Assembly (NCBI GenBank): GCA_002347095.1
Contig: DDWZ01000019.1
Span: forward strand, 1 to 64,000
Direction: 5' to 3'
Length of the DNA stretch: 64,000 nt
Source of the DNA: Desulfobulbaceae bacterium UBA2273
GTDB lineage: Bacteria; Desulfobacterota; Desulfobulbia; Desulfobulbales; Desulfurivibrionaceae
The notes under the pieces were generated by a model, which worked only from the letters and a program-made list of their open reading frames with translations, searched no databases and had not been told where the DNA came from. This document shows, in pieces, positions 45,281 to 54,227 of the stretch. Each line of letters starts with the position of its first letter. Positions within the stretch are counted from its first letter, which is position 1. The position numbers and the translations under genes are program-made.

Positions 45281-47065
45281 CTACTCCTTCCAGTCCGGCC
45301 GCAACCCCAGCTCGGTGAGCTGTTTTCGTGCCACTGCGGAGGGGGCATCGGTGAGCGGGCAGGTTGCCTTTTGAGTCTTGGGAAAAGCGATGACATCGCG
45401 GATGGAGTCGCGGCCCAGCAGGATCATCATCAAGCGGTCCAAGCCAAAGGCCATGCCGCCGTGGGGCGGCGCGCCAAGTTCAAGCGCCTTGACCAAAAAG
45501 TCGAATTTGTCCGTGACTTCCTCCTCGGAAATCCCCAGTGCTGCAAAGACCCGTTCCTGCATTTCCTTCTGGTGGATGCGGATGGAGCCGCCGCCGATCT
45601 CGGTGCCATTCAGAACCAGGTCGTAGGCGCGGCTGCGCATCTTGCCCGGCTCGGTGTCCATGAGGGGGATGTCTTCCTCGTTGGGCGCGGTAAAGGGGTG
45701 ATGCACGGCCGTATGGCGCTTCTGCTCATGGTCGTACTCCAAAAGCGGGAAGTCGCAGACCCAGAGGAAGTTGAACCGCTTCTTGTCGATGAGGTTGAGG
45801 CGGCGACCCAGTTCAAGGCGCAACTCGGACAATGCCTGGTGCACCACATTGGGCTGGTCGGCCACGAAAAAGAGCAGGTCGTCGGTCTCGGCGCCCAGGG
45901 TTTTGGCCATGCCTGCCCGCTCCTCGTCGGAGAAGAACTTGGCAATGGGCGACTGCCATTCGCCCTCCGGCTTGACCTTGACCCAGGCCAGCCCCTTGGC
46001 CCCGAAATTGCCCACGTACCCGGTGAGGTCGTCCAGATCCTTGCGGGAAAAATGGGCGCACCCTTTGGCGTTGATGGCCTTGACCATGCCGCCCTTTTCC
46101 ACCACGGTGCGGAACACCTGGAAGCCGCAGTTGCGCACCTCTTCGGTGAGGCTGATCAGCTCCAGGCCGAAGCGGGTGTCCGGCTTGTCGCAGCCATAGC
46201 GGTTCATCGCTTCTTCATAGGTCATGCGCGCAAACGGCAGGTTGAGCTCCAACCCGATGGTCTCCTTGAATAAAAGCTGCATCAACCCTTCGCCCACGGT
46301 GTAGATGTCCTCCTCCTCGACAAAGGAAAGCTCCATATCCACCTGGGTGAACTCGGGCTGCCGGTCGGCGCGGAGATCCTCGTCGCGGAAGCAGCGGACG
46401 ATCTGGTAATAGCGGTCCATGCCCGCCACCATCAGAAGCTGCTTGAAGAGCTGCGGCGACTGGGGCAGGGCGAAGAATTTCCCCTGGTTGACCCGGCTCG
46501 GCACCAGATAATCCCTGGCCCCTTCCGGGGTGGAGCGGGTGAGCACCGGGGTTTCGATCTCCAAAAAGTTTTCGTTGTTGAGATAGGTGCGGATGGCCTG
46601 GGCTGCTTTGTGCCGCATGATGAGGCCCTCGGCCATGTTGGGTCGCCGCAGGTCGATGTAGCGGTACTTGAGGCGCAATCCCTCGGAAATCTCGGTTTCC
46701 TCGTCCAGCGGAAAAGGCGGGGTTTTGCTCTGGTTGAGGATGCGCAGCTCCAAGACCCGCACCTCGATCTCGCCTGTGGCCAGCTTGGGGTTGCGCATCC
46801 CGTCGGGCCGGGCTTCAACTATGCCCCGGATGGCAAGCACCCATTCGCTTCGGATGCCGTGCGCCTTGGCATGCACCTCGGCGTTGATCTCGGGGTTAAA
46901 AACCACCTGGGTAAGGCCCCAGCGGTCGCGCAGGTCGATGAAGATAACCCCGCCATGGTCCCGGCGCCGCAGCACCCAACCCATGAGGACGATTTCCTTG
47001 CCGACATCGGCGTGGGTCAAGGCGTTACAGTGATGGGTACGTTTGAGTCCTCCCATGGATTCCAT
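45281..47065 (-). CDS. aspS: Aspartyl-tRNA synthetase
   Basis: The 594-residue class II synthetase has an OB anticodon-binding domain (residues 1-110), motif 2 [15 protein letters not shown], a bacterial GAD insertion (about 290-420) and motif 3 G-L-D-R-L. Length is normal for the bacterial type. It lies upstream of no other gene on its strand; hisS ends 200 bases to its right, with REP copy 2 between. Confidence 0.97.
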   Translation of the reverse strand: MESMGGLKRTHHCNALTHADVGKEIVLMGWVLRRRDHGGVIFIDLRDRWGLTQVVFNPEINAEVHAKAHGIRSEWVLAIRGIVEARPDGMRNPKLATGEIEVRVLELRILNQSKTPPFPLDEETEISEGLRLKYRYIDLRRPNMAEGLIMRHKAAQAIRTYLNNENFLEIETPVLTRSTPEGARDYLVPSRVNQGKFFALPQSPQLFKQLLMVAGMDRYYQIVRCFRDEDLRADRQPEFTQVDMELSFVEEEDIYTVGEGLMQLLFKETIGLELNLPFARMTYEEAMNRYGCDKPDTRFGLELISLTEEVRNCGFQVFRTVVEKGGMVKAINAKGCAHFSRKDLDDLTGYVGNFGAKGLAWVKVKPEGEWQSPIAKFFSDEERAGMAKTLGAETDDLLFFVADQPNVVHQALSELRLELGRRLNLIDKKRFNFLWVCDFPLLEYDHEQKRHTAVHHPFTAPNEEDIPLMDTEPGKMRSRAYDLVLNGTEIGGGSIRIHQKEMQERVFAALGISEEEVTDKFDFLVKALELGAPPHGGMAFGLDRLMMILLGRDSIRDVIAFPKTQKATCPLTDAPSAVARKQLTELGLRPDWKE

Positions 47066-47185
47066 AGGACTGCTCCTTTATAGGTAGTGAAAAATGAAAA
47101 AAGTTGTAACGCAAAGGCGCAGAGGCGCGGGATGCGTAAATAAGAAATTACCTGTAGTCCGTTCTTGCAAAAGTCTTATTTGTGG

Positions 47186-47260
47186 TTCGACAGGCTCACC
47201 ACGAACGGAAAATGTCTATGATTTTAAGATGACTTCCGTTCGCCCTGAGCTTGTCGAAGG
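47186..47260. repeat. Palindromic REP-type repeat, copy 2
   Basis: TTCGACAGGCTCACCACGAA and CGTTCGCCCTGAGCTTGTCG around a 27-bp centre. The right arm matches copy 1 exactly. It begins about 7 bases past the hisS stop on the minus strand. Confidence 0.9.
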
Positions 47261-47267
47261 GTGTTGT

Positions 47268-48551
47268 TCAATTTTTTTTTGCGACAGCCGCAATCAGCAA
47301 CGCACACAAGGCCTCTTGCGTCCCCGCCAGCACCACTTGCTGCTGCTCCTTGCTGTCCATGTCGCGCAGCACCGCTTCGCCCTTGGCAAGCTCTTCCTCG
47401 CCCAGAATGAGCACAAAGCGCGCCTTGGCCCGGTCCGCTTGTTTCATCTGGCTTTTCAGGCTCTTGCCTTCAAGGTCCATGGCCACTTGCAGTCCTTTGC
47501 GCCGTAACAGATGCACCAGCGGGAAGGCCCGCACCGCGGCTTCCTCGCCCAGGGCGGCGACAAACAGGTCTGTGGCGGCCTCAGGGCAGGCTCCTGCGTT
47601 CTGCTGGCTCAGCAGCAGGACCAGCCGCTCCATGCCCATGGCAAAACCGATGCCGGGCATGTTCTTGGTCCCGCCCAACTGTTCCACCAAACCGTCGTAG
47701 CGTCCTCCCGCAGCCACCGCGCTCTGGGCGCCCAGGGCGTCGGTGATCAGCTCAAAGGTGGTGCGGGTGTAGTAATCCAGGCCGCGAACCATGAAGGGGT
47801 TCATCGCATAGGGAACCGCCAGGAGATCAAGGCTTTCCTTGGTCTTGCTGAAATGTTCGGCGCAATCCGGGCAGAGATGGTCGATAATGGCAGGCGCGGC
47901 CGCATACTGCTCCTGGCAATGGCTGCTCTTGCAGTCCAGCACCCTCAGCGGATTAGTCTGGCTGCGGCGTTGGCAATCCTCGCAGATATGCTCCTTGCGT
48001 GCGGCGAGGAAAGCCACTAGACCCTCCTTGTAGGCCGGACGGCAGGCCGGGCAGCCCAGGGAGTTGATCTGCAGACTTGTGGTCAATTCCAGCTCTTCAA
48101 GAATCAGCCAGCCCATGGCGATGAGTTCGGCATCCAACCGGGGGTGATCCAACCCCAACACCTCAACGCTCATCTGGTGAAACTGCCGCAACCGCCCTTT
48201 CTGCGGGCGTTCGTGCCGGAACATGGGGCCGATGGTATAGAGGCGCTGCACCGGAAGCTTGGCCTGGAGGCCATGTTCGATAAAGGCGCGCAGCACCGAG
48301 GCGGTGCCTTCCGGCCGCATGGTGACCGAATCGCCGTTGCGATCGGGAAAGGAGTACATCTCTTTTTCGACGATGTCGGTGGCTTCACCGATGGAGCGGG
48401 CGAACAGCTCGGTTTTTTCCAATATCGGCACCCGGATCTCGGTGAAGCCGAAGCGCTGGAAGATGTCCCTAGCCGTTGCCTCGACATGCTGCCAAACCCG
48501 AACCTCGTCGGGGAGAATATCCTTAAAGCCTTTCAGGGCCTGAATGGTCAT
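47268..48551 (-). CDS. hisS: Histidyl-tRNA synthetase
   Basis: The 427-residue class II enzyme begins T-I-Q-A-L-K-G-F-K-D-I-L-P-D-E. It shows motif 2 F-R-H-E-R-P-Q-K-G-R-L-R-Q-F-H-Q, the histidine A motif M-V-R-G-L-D-Y-Y-T-R-T, and motif 3 G-F-A-M-G-M-E-R-L. ATG 48551 fits the family start; a longer frame lacks similarity. An extra cysteine pair region (C-P-A-C, C-E-D-C, C-P-D-C, residues 185-250) suggests a zinc-binding insertion seen in some HisRS proteins. Confidence 0.96.
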   Translation of the reverse strand: MTIQALKGFKDILPDEVRVWQHVEATARDIFQRFGFTEIRVPILEKTELFARSIGEATDIVEKEMYSFPDRNGDSVTMRPEGTASVLRAFIEHGLQAKLPVQRLYTIGPMFRHERPQKGRLRQFHQMSVEVLGLDHPRLDAELIAMGWLILEELELTTSLQINSLGCPACRPAYKEGLVAFLAARKEHICEDCQRRSQTNPLRVLDCKSSHCQEQYAAAPAIIDHLCPDCAEHFSKTKESLDLLAVPYAMNPFMVRGLDYYTRTTFELITDALGAQSAVAAGGRYDGLVEQLGGTKNMPGIGFAMGMERLVLLLSQQNAGACPEAATDLFVAALGEEAAVRAFPLVHLLRRKGLQVAMDLEGKSLKSQMKQADRAKARFVLILGEEELAKGEAVLRDMDSKEQQQVVLAGTQEALCALLIAAVAKKN

Positions 48552-48722
48552 TGCGTGCCTCACCTGCACCGAAGATAAAAACACCCGGAGTTTTCGCCGT
48601 GGAAAATGCGCCAATCCGAGAAAAATGGCCGAAAAACAGGTATTCTTATCTCACCTCTGAGGAATTGTCAAGAAATGAGGGGAGAGAGAGGAACGTCAAA
48701 AAACAGGGGGGAAACAGCGGCT

Positions 48723-49133
48723 CTATTGTGCCGGGGAGGAAACGAGGCGAAATCCTGCTGTTTGTGCGGCTTGTCGGTCAAAGGTGGCGGTTTCCCGGCA
48801 ATCGGCGGCCTGATTGCCGCAGGCGATGAGACAGTCGGCAAAATCCGCTGTGGTTTTCCGGTAGATATTGAGGGCACTCCAAACCTCTGCCGAACGCTGA
48901 ACCCGAAACGAGGCGGTTCGCAGGATTTGTTCAACCATTCGCCCAATCTCTTCCCGGTCACCGCTGTAGCAGCGTTTCACAACCCAAACCACCTCACAGA
49001 GAACAATCTGGTTGATAAAGAAAATTTCTCCAGCGTGTTCCCCGCCTTCAATAAGCGCGGTGGCTGCCAATGACTGTTCGGCATCATCCTGGACGATGTA
49101 TCGCACCAGGACATTTGTGTCGAGCCCTGTCAC
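48723..49133 (-). CDS. vapC: PIN-domain toxin, VapC type
   Basis: The 136-residue PIN ribonuclease has the first acidic motif G-L-D-T-N-V-L-V-R-Y-I. Further acidic residues are in D-F-A-D-C-L-I-A, and T-F-D-R-Q-A forms the end of the fold. VapC toxins cut tRNA or rRNA. Its ATG overlaps the antitoxin stop by 4 bases, so toxin synthesis depends on antitoxin translation. Confidence 0.9.
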   Translation of the reverse strand: MTGLDTNVLVRYIVQDDAEQSLAATALIEGGEHAGEIFFINQIVLCEVVWVVKRCYSGDREEIGRMVEQILRTASFRVQRSAEVWSALNIYRKTTADFADCLIACGNQAADCRETATFDRQAAQTAGFRLVSSPAQ

Positions 49134-49369
49134 GACCTTCCTCCTTCCTGTTCTATGGCTGCCTGCATGTCTTCAAGGCTGACAGTCTTCCCTGCGGGAG
49201 CAATCATGCCTTTGAGCTGGTGCGCCTCTGCCGTTGCTGGGGCAATGCGCACACTCCCCTGCGGATCGACTAAAAATTCAAGCCGTCCGCCCGTCCTGAG
49301 TTTGAGGTAATCCCGTATTTCTTTTGGTATGGTGACCTGTCCTTTGCTGGTGACTGTTGCTGTAGCCAT
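49130..49369 (-). CDS. vapB: AbrB/SpoVT-type antitoxin, VapB
   Basis: The 79-residue protein has a swapped-hairpin AbrB domain (T-V-T-S-K-G-Q-V-T-I-P-K-E-I-R). The C-terminal third would bind the toxin. It is upstream of vapC and probably represses the pair through the palindrome at 49393-49420. Confidence 0.9.
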   Translation of the reverse strand: MATATVTSKGQVTIPKEIRDYLKLRTGGRLEFLVDPQGSVRIAPATAEAHQLKGMIAPAGKTVSLEDMQAAIEQEGGRS

Positions 49370-49392
49370 TGCGCCGCCCCCTTACTTTTTTG

Positions 49393-49435
49393 CAATTCAT
49401 TACTTTATGGTAATGAATTGTGGCGTGGTTGTCAA
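49393..49435 (-). promoter_or_regulatory. Promoter and operator of vapBC
   Basis: A perfect 11-bp inverted repeat, CAATTCATTAC (49393-49403) and GTAATGAATTG (49410-49420), has a 6-bp centre. Read on the minus strand, TTGACA (49435-49430), 17 bases and TACCAT (49412-49407) form a promoter whose -10 box is inside the repeat. Binding of the antitoxin there would block transcription. Confidence 0.8.
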
Positions 49436-49440
49436 CACGC

Positions 49441-49473
49441 AAAAAAAGCCCTGCCGAAAATTCCGGCAGGGCT
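49441..49473 (-). terminator. Terminator of the outer-membrane barrel gene
   Basis: The stem AAGCCCTGCCG with CGGCAGGGCTT is followed on the minus strand by seven T residues. It lies about 50 bases past the stop codon of the barrel gene. Confidence 0.87.
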
Positions 49474-49523
49474 TGATGTGTACAGCTTCCAACTAAGGTG
49501 CTATGCGCAAGGCATGGGCACGA

Positions 49524-50846
49524 TTAGAAGCTCATGGTCAGGTGATGGCTCATCAGGGTGATATCGTTGGTGTCATCCGTTCCGGCTGGTCCCTTGAAGA
49601 AGTCGCCGGTATCGAGGAAGCCGAAATGCGCCTCGTAGGTCAGGTTGTCAAGCAGCTTGTAGGCCGCGCCGACATTGTACTCCCAACCGTACTCATCGTC
49701 ATAGCCAGCCAGTTCTTGGTCGGCCTGGGCGTAAGCAACAGCACCATGCAGCTTCAACCGGTCGGAAACCGCGTAGTCGGCATGCAGAACAACGGCATGC
49801 ACACCGGCATTCCGGAGGTTAGCGGGCTGTGTATCACCAAAGTTTGCCAAATCATCGTTCAGCAGACCAGTGTGATCGCCGGTGAGGATGTACAAAGGCT
49901 GGAAGTCATCGCCGGTGCCGCCGTTGGCCTGCATATAGGCCTCCCTGTCGCCATCGGTGGTGTTGTCGTCGCCTTGGGCGTAGAAGTACATAATGCCGGG
50001 GGTCAGAGCGCCGAATTTGCCGCTCACATCCAGCATGGCGGCCCAGGCATCCCAATCTGATTCGGTTGCGCCGACAGTATTACTTCTGTCGCCGGACTGC
50101 TGAGCGATCTCAAATTCGATGGTGTAGTCACTCATGATCTTGTATTTGCCCCAAAGCTCAAATCTGTCGTAATCCAGGGGCTCATCGGCGGCGGTTGTGG
50201 CATTGCGGTAGTGGTTCCAAGCCGCCATGACGGTGCCGTTTTCAGTCTTATGGGAGATCACGCCCTTGTACAGGTCGGAGTCCTGATCGGCAGCAGCCGA
50301 GCCTGCAGACGGCGCGGCACCGGCATTAACATCATTCTCGCTCAGTTTCTGGATGAGGAGTTTCATGCCCCAGGGGCTTGAGACAAAGGAGGGCTCCCAG
50401 ATGATACGGTTGCCGCTGGTGGAACTATCAAGGTACTTGCCCCCGAAATTGGCTACCTCGACCCGACCGATGGTCCACTTGCCGATGGGGGACATGTATT
50501 CCATCCAGAGTTTGTCGATGTCGAAGCCGTTGCCCTCATCATTATAGCTCTGACCATCTTCAGAAGTTGTCCCAAAGGGAGACTCTTTGAACATGCGGAT
50601 ATCAGCCTTCATGCTGATCTTGTCGTTGACCTTCATGGTGGGTTTGATTTGGAAGGTGTGCATCCAATAGGCATCGCTGTCGGTGGGGCCGGTTAGGTCC
50701 GCCCCGGCCCGGGCGCTTTCCGTGTCACTCAGGGAATATCCCTCAACGATATACTTGCCGCTCATTGTGAACTCAACGGCTGCTGCAGTGGAGGCCAGTC
50801 CCGCGACCAGGCCCAGTGCTGCTACTGTGGATAATACTTTTTTCAT
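49524..50846 (-). CDS. Outer-membrane beta-barrel porin-like protein
   Basis: The 440-residue product has a signal peptide (residues 1-23, T-A-A-A-V) and mature amphipathic strands (V-E-F-T-M-S-G-K-Y-I-V-E-G). It ends M-S-F with the terminal aromatic residue of barrels. There is no conserved catalytic motif. A strong AAGGAG ribosome site, TTGACA and a good terminator suggest an abundant monocistronic protein. Its cargo is unknown. Confidence 0.8.
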   Translation of the reverse strand: MKKVLSTVAALGLVAGLASTAAAVEFTMSGKYIVEGYSLSDTESARAGADLTGPTDSDAYWMHTFQIKPTMKVNDKISMKADIRMFKESPFGTTSEDGQSYNDEGNGFDIDKLWMEYMSPIGKWTIGRVEVANFGGKYLDSSTSGNRIIWEPSFVSSPWGMKLLIQKLSENDVNAGAAPSAGSAAADQDSDLYKGVISHKTENGTVMAAWNHYRNATTAADEPLDYDRFELWGKYKIMSDYTIEFEIAQQSGDRSNTVGATESDWDAWAAMLDVSGKFGALTPGIMYFYAQGDDNTTDGDREAYMQANGGTGDDFQPLYILTGDHTGLLNDDLANFGDTQPANLRNAGVHAVVLHADYAVSDRLKLHGAVAYAQADQELAGYDDEYGWEYNVGAAYKLLDNLTYEAHFGFLDTGDFFKGPAGTDDTNDITLMSHHLTMSF

Positions 50847-50892
50847 CTCTTATCTCCTTGATAAGTGTTAATAAAAAAAAGACTCAAGTTCG

Positions 50893-50921
50893 TTAAAGCA
50901 AATTAGCAAAGAAAATGTCAA
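50893..50921 (-). promoter_or_regulatory. Probable promoter of the barrel gene
   Basis: On the minus strand TTGACA (50921-50916), 17 bases and CTTTAA (50898-50893). Perfect -35, weak -10; about 50 bases upstream of the ATG. An AT-rich run lies upstream. Confidence 0.45.
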
Positions 50922-51035
50922 GTTTTTTTTACCCCGGTGTAATTTTTTTTACCGCAAGAGGGAGCGGGGTCAGCTATCCTTTGCGCGCCGCGAAATATCG
51001 GCCGGCGACCTGGTATATTACTCACGGCTGCCGGT

Positions 51036-52724
51036 TCACTGCTCCTGCTTCTTGCTGAAATCCAGTTGGTAGATGAGCATGGTGGAGGTCTGTTCGGCGA
51101 ACATGTCAAGCGATCCGGTGTTCAGCGTGAGTCCGACCAGGAGTTCGGCCCCCTTCTTGTCCGCATTGGGACGCAGCAGGTAATCCACGATGTAGCCGTC
51201 GATCTTTCTGGTTCGCCACAGCTCGGACAGGGCGAGGCCGTTCCAGCTCAGGGCATGAATCTCGCCGGAGGGGTAGTTCTTCATGTTTTCAAAAAGGCGT
51301 GACGAGGTGGAGAGGTTCTTATTGATGATGATGTCCTGCTGTCCATCCCCGTTCACGTCGTAGGCAATGATCCGCGAGGGGATATAGATGCGGCTTGATG
51401 AGTCTTCCTGGCTCCCGGTCTTGCTTGCGCCAAAGCCTTCGGTGCCACCGATGAAGCGGGTGGTGCCGCCGTAAAATTCATCGCTTTTCCAGAGGACGGT
51501 GCCGCCGGCGCGCATTACCCGGAGCCGGTCGTACTGGTCGATTGAGATGATCTCCCGGCTACCGTCGCTGTCCAGATCGGCAATGGTGAACTCAAACAGA
51601 TTGACGCTGTCCGGAACCTCCATGGGGCTGCCTGCTTTCACCGCGCCGCCGGATTGCTCAAGGCGGTAGATGCCGGGGGCCACGGCCTTGTTGGAATCGG
51701 CCCGCTGGCCGGCCAGCACCACCCCCTCACCGGGAACGGGCATGGCCCGGAGATACCATCTGACATCCTGGAAGAGGTAGTTGGCCTTGTCCGCGCCAAG
51801 CCACTCGAAGGCAAAGGAGTTCGGTTGCTTGTTGTCCGCTGCGCTCACGTAGATTTCCGGCTTGCCGTTTTTATTGAGGTCCGCCACGGTGATTGCGTGG
51901 ATGCGGTAGCCGACCTTGCCCGGGATTTGGCCGACCTTGCTCAACCGGGTGTTGTCGCGTTTGAAGATCTGGACCGATTCTCTGTCGGCGAAGATGACCT
52001 CGTCCTGGCCGTCGCCGTCAAGATCGGCCATCTCCATGAACTGGAGGGAGAGCTTCATGTTCTGGGTTTTCTGGAATTCGCTGGTGATGCCCTTGGGGTA
52101 GATAAAGGGCGAGCCGCCGCTCGTGCCGGTGCGGCTGGCAAAGGCGCGTTCCGGATGGGCGGTGGCATATTGCGGCTGGGGTTGTGCCCCTGCCTGCCCG
52201 GCGGCTTGAGGCTGGACCAGCGCCGTGGCCGGGCGCTTGTGGGAAAATATTTTTTCGCTTATATCCCAGGCCAGGGAGTCGATGCTTTGGATGATTTCGC
52301 TTTCGTTCTTGGCTGTGGCGTAAAAATTCCGCGGTGCGCCCTTGGCCATCTCAAAAACCTTGGCATCCAGCGAGAGGCTGCTGCCCATGGCGGTGAGGCT
52401 GCCGGTCACCAGAAAATCGGCCTGGAGACTCTTGCCCAGCTTGATAAACGCCTCGGTCTGAGTGGGGGTTCCGGCAGCGGCCAGGGCCTTGTCCACAGCG
52501 GTCTTGTCGATTACGGTGAGGCCGACCTCTGAAGCAAGGCGGCTGGCAAGCATGTCCCGGATGCCGGTGGTGAGATAGCTCATGTCCTGGGGGGCATTGG
52601 CCTTGAAGGGCAGAAAGGCTATGCGCCAGGCTTGGGCCGCCCCGATCGTCGGCAGCACAAGATGCATGGCGAAGAGCAGTGCGGCGAGCAGGAACGGAAC
52701 TGTGCGGTTGGTGTGTTTGAACAT
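51036..52724 (-). CDS. Secreted VCBS/FG-GAP repeat protein with a TolB/CsgG-like N-terminal domain
   Basis: The 562-residue protein has a signal peptide ending A-A-Q-A near residue 32. A domain like the nucleotide-binding-fold part of TolB/CsgG follows (I-A-F-L-P-F-K-A-N, D-F-L-V-T-G-S-L). The rest has calcium-type FG-GAP repeats D-L-D-G-D-G-Q-D-E, D-L-N-K-N-G-K-P-E, D-L-D-S-D-G-S-R-E and D-V-N-G-D-G-Q-Q-D, spaced along residues 235-470 as in beta-propellers. It is probably periplasmic or surface-located. It shows no enzymatic motif. Upstream on this strand is a 324-bp gap. Confidence 0.82.
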   Translation of the reverse strand: MFKHTNRTVPFLLAALLFAMHLVLPTIGAAQAWRIAFLPFKANAPQDMSYLTTGIRDMLASRLASEVGLTVIDKTAVDKALAAAGTPTQTEAFIKLGKSLQADFLVTGSLTAMGSSLSLDAKVFEMAKGAPRNFYATAKNESEIIQSIDSLAWDISEKIFSHKRPATALVQPQAAGQAGAQPQPQYATAHPERAFASRTGTSGGSPFIYPKGITSEFQKTQNMKLSLQFMEMADLDGDGQDEVIFADRESVQIFKRDNTRLSKVGQIPGKVGYRIHAITVADLNKNGKPEIYVSAADNKQPNSFAFEWLGADKANYLFQDVRWYLRAMPVPGEGVVLAGQRADSNKAVAPGIYRLEQSGGAVKAGSPMEVPDSVNLFEFTIADLDSDGSREIISIDQYDRLRVMRAGGTVLWKSDEFYGGTTRFIGGTEGFGASKTGSQEDSSSRIYIPSRIIAYDVNGDGQQDIIINKNLSTSSRLFENMKNYPSGEIHALSWNGLALSELWRTRKIDGYIVDYLLRPNADKKGAELLVGLTLNTGSLDMFAEQTSTMLIYQLDFSKKQEQ

Positions 52725-53048
52725 GACCGGTTTCCTTATTGAAAAGAAGAGAGATTTTCCTTAAAGTTTAAAGCCTGGAGCTTACTCCGAAGAATCGCGG
52801 GAGGGCAAGAGTTTTTTGTAGAGCCGGGTGGTTGCGGGGTTGTGTGTACAGGACTTTTGCACACTACGACAAGTGCCGCTTGGCAGGCAGCCCGAGGCCC
52901 TGCGGAAAATCGTGTTTGTGTTCGCCATGGCCCTCCTGAGTTTGCTGAGGACTCTTTGCGAACGGAAAAACTGCATGCTTTTAGATGGGCACCGTTCACC
53001 CTGTGTCGTGTCGCAGGGTGGTTTTGGATTTTTGCAAAAGGGGCACAC
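52725..53048. other. Divergent intergenic region
   Basis: The 324 bases lie between the divergently transcribed VCBS gene and phosphatase gene. I find no tRNA, repeat copy or strong promoter. Open frames across it are not supported by protein-like composition. Confidence 0.5.
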
Positions 53049-53636
53049 ATGAAAACCACTATCTATCTCATCCGGCACGGCCTGACCGCGGCCAACAAGA
53101 ACGATGTTTTTGCCGGCCGTACCCAGGAGCCTCTGCATCCCGAGGGTGCGGCCCAGATGGCGGATGTCGGACGAATGCTGGCCGGCCGCGGCATTGGCAG
53201 GATAGTGTGCGGACCTCTGGCGCGGACCAGGCAGTCGGCGGAGATTGTCGGGGAGATGCTTGGTGTGCCGATTGTAACGGAAGAGTCCTTGAACGAGATC
53301 AATATTCCCCACTGGGACGGACTGACAAAAGAAGCGATTCGGGCCAGGTTCGGGCCTGAATATCCAACCTGGCTTGCCGACCCGGCCGGATTTTCTGTGG
53401 AGGGCTGCGAGACCATCGGTGCGGTGCAGGGGAGGGCAGTGGCTTGTGTTGAGTCGCTCTTTTGCGAGTATCCCGGCCAGAACCTGCTGGTGGTAACCCA
53501 TTTGATCGTGGTCCGGGCGCTGCTGCTGCATTATCTGGCGCGGCCCCTAGCGGATTTTCGGGCGATTAAGGTTCGCAATGGACAGGTGGCGAGGTTGGTC
53601 AGGGATGATTTTGGGGGAACGGCGGTGGAGTTGTGA
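53049..53636 (+). CDS. Histidine phosphatase family protein
   Basis: The 195-residue protein has the catalytic R-H-G of the phosphoglycerate-mutase superfamily in Y-L-I-R-H-G-L-T. It also has G-P-L-A-R-T-R-Q-S and V-T-H near the C-terminus. It resembles CobC-type and other small broad-specificity phosphatases; the substrate cannot be given. The ATG at 53049 starts directly at the family N-terminus. Confidence 0.87.
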   Translation: MKTTIYLIRHGLTAANKNDVFAGRTQEPLHPEGAAQMADVGRMLAGRGIGRIVCGPLARTRQSAEIVGEMLGVPIVTEESLNEINIPHWDGLTKEAIRARFGPEYPTWLADPAGFSVEGCETIGAVQGRAVACVESLFCEYPGQNLLVVTHLIVVRALLLHYLARPLADFRAIKVRNGQVARLVRDDFGGTAVEL

Positions 53637-53681
53637 AGCGCTTTTTGTCTTCTGTATTTTTTGGGGGGATTTAAAGGCAAC

Positions 53682-53754
53682 CCTTCGACAGGCTCAGGGC
53701 GAACGGATTTTTCTTGATCGATGATTGTTCCGTTCATCCTGAGCCTGTCGAAGG
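53682..53754. repeat. Palindromic REP-type repeat, copy 3
   Basis: CCTTCGACAGGCTCAGGGCG and CGTTCATCCTGAGCCTGTCG around a 24-bp centre, between the phosphatase and GIY-YIG genes. Confidence 0.9.
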
Positions 53755-53783
53755 ATCACGAAAACAGTTTTGAGAGGCTCGGC

Positions 53784-54089
53784 ATGTTTTGGGTGTACAT
53801 CCTTCGTTGTGCTGACGGGAGTTATTACACAGGCCACACCGATAATCTTGAACATCGCATCGTTCAACATCAGAACGGAGAATGCGAAGGTTACACTGCG
53901 ACCCGTTTACCGGTGGAGCTTGCTTGCTCTCAGGACTGTTTCACGCGTGAAGAGGCTTTGTCGGCGGAACGGCAAATTAAGGGTTGGAATCGCAATAAGA
54001 AAGAAGCCATGATGCGCGGTGATTGGCAGGAGGTTGCTCGCTTGGCGCGACGAAGGAAAAAGGGTGATCCTTCGACAGGCTCAGGATGA
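53784..54089 (+). CDS. GIY-YIG domain nuclease-like protein
   Basis: The 101-residue protein matches the YhbQ/UPF0213 group: W-V-Y-I-L-R-C, D-G-S-Y-Y-T-G-H-T, N-L-E-H-R-I and a late E-R-Q-I-K-G-W. This family is a stand-alone GIY-YIG endonuclease fold. The last eight residues (G-D-P-S-T-G-S-G) and the stop are encoded by REP copy 4, so the C-terminus has been replaced or extended by the repeat. ATG 53784; the upstream frame is repeat-derived. Confidence 0.85.
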   Translation: MFWVYILRCADGSYYTGHTDNLEHRIVQHQNGECEGYTATRLPVELACSQDCFTREEALSAERQIKGWNRNKKEAMMRGDWQEVARLARRRKKGDPSTGSG

Positions 54090-54142
54090 GCGGACTTTTT
54101 TTTATCGATTGATTCTTCCGTTCGTGGTGAGCCTGTCGAACC
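54069..54142. repeat. Palindromic REP-type repeat, copy 4, with an adjacent fragment
   Basis: CCTTCGACAGGCTCAGGATG and CGTTCGTGGTGAGCCTGTCG around a 24-bp centre. A decayed fragment (TCCTGAGCCCTTCGGC...TTCAGGA, 54164-54190) follows. The first arm overlaps the end of the GIY-YIG gene. Confidence 0.85.
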
Positions 54143-54227
54143 GCAGATGTGATTTTTCCTTGCGTCCTGAGCCCTTCGGCAAGTTCAGGAGGGTCCTGTC
54201 GAATGGTGCTTTTCCCCACACAAAAAA

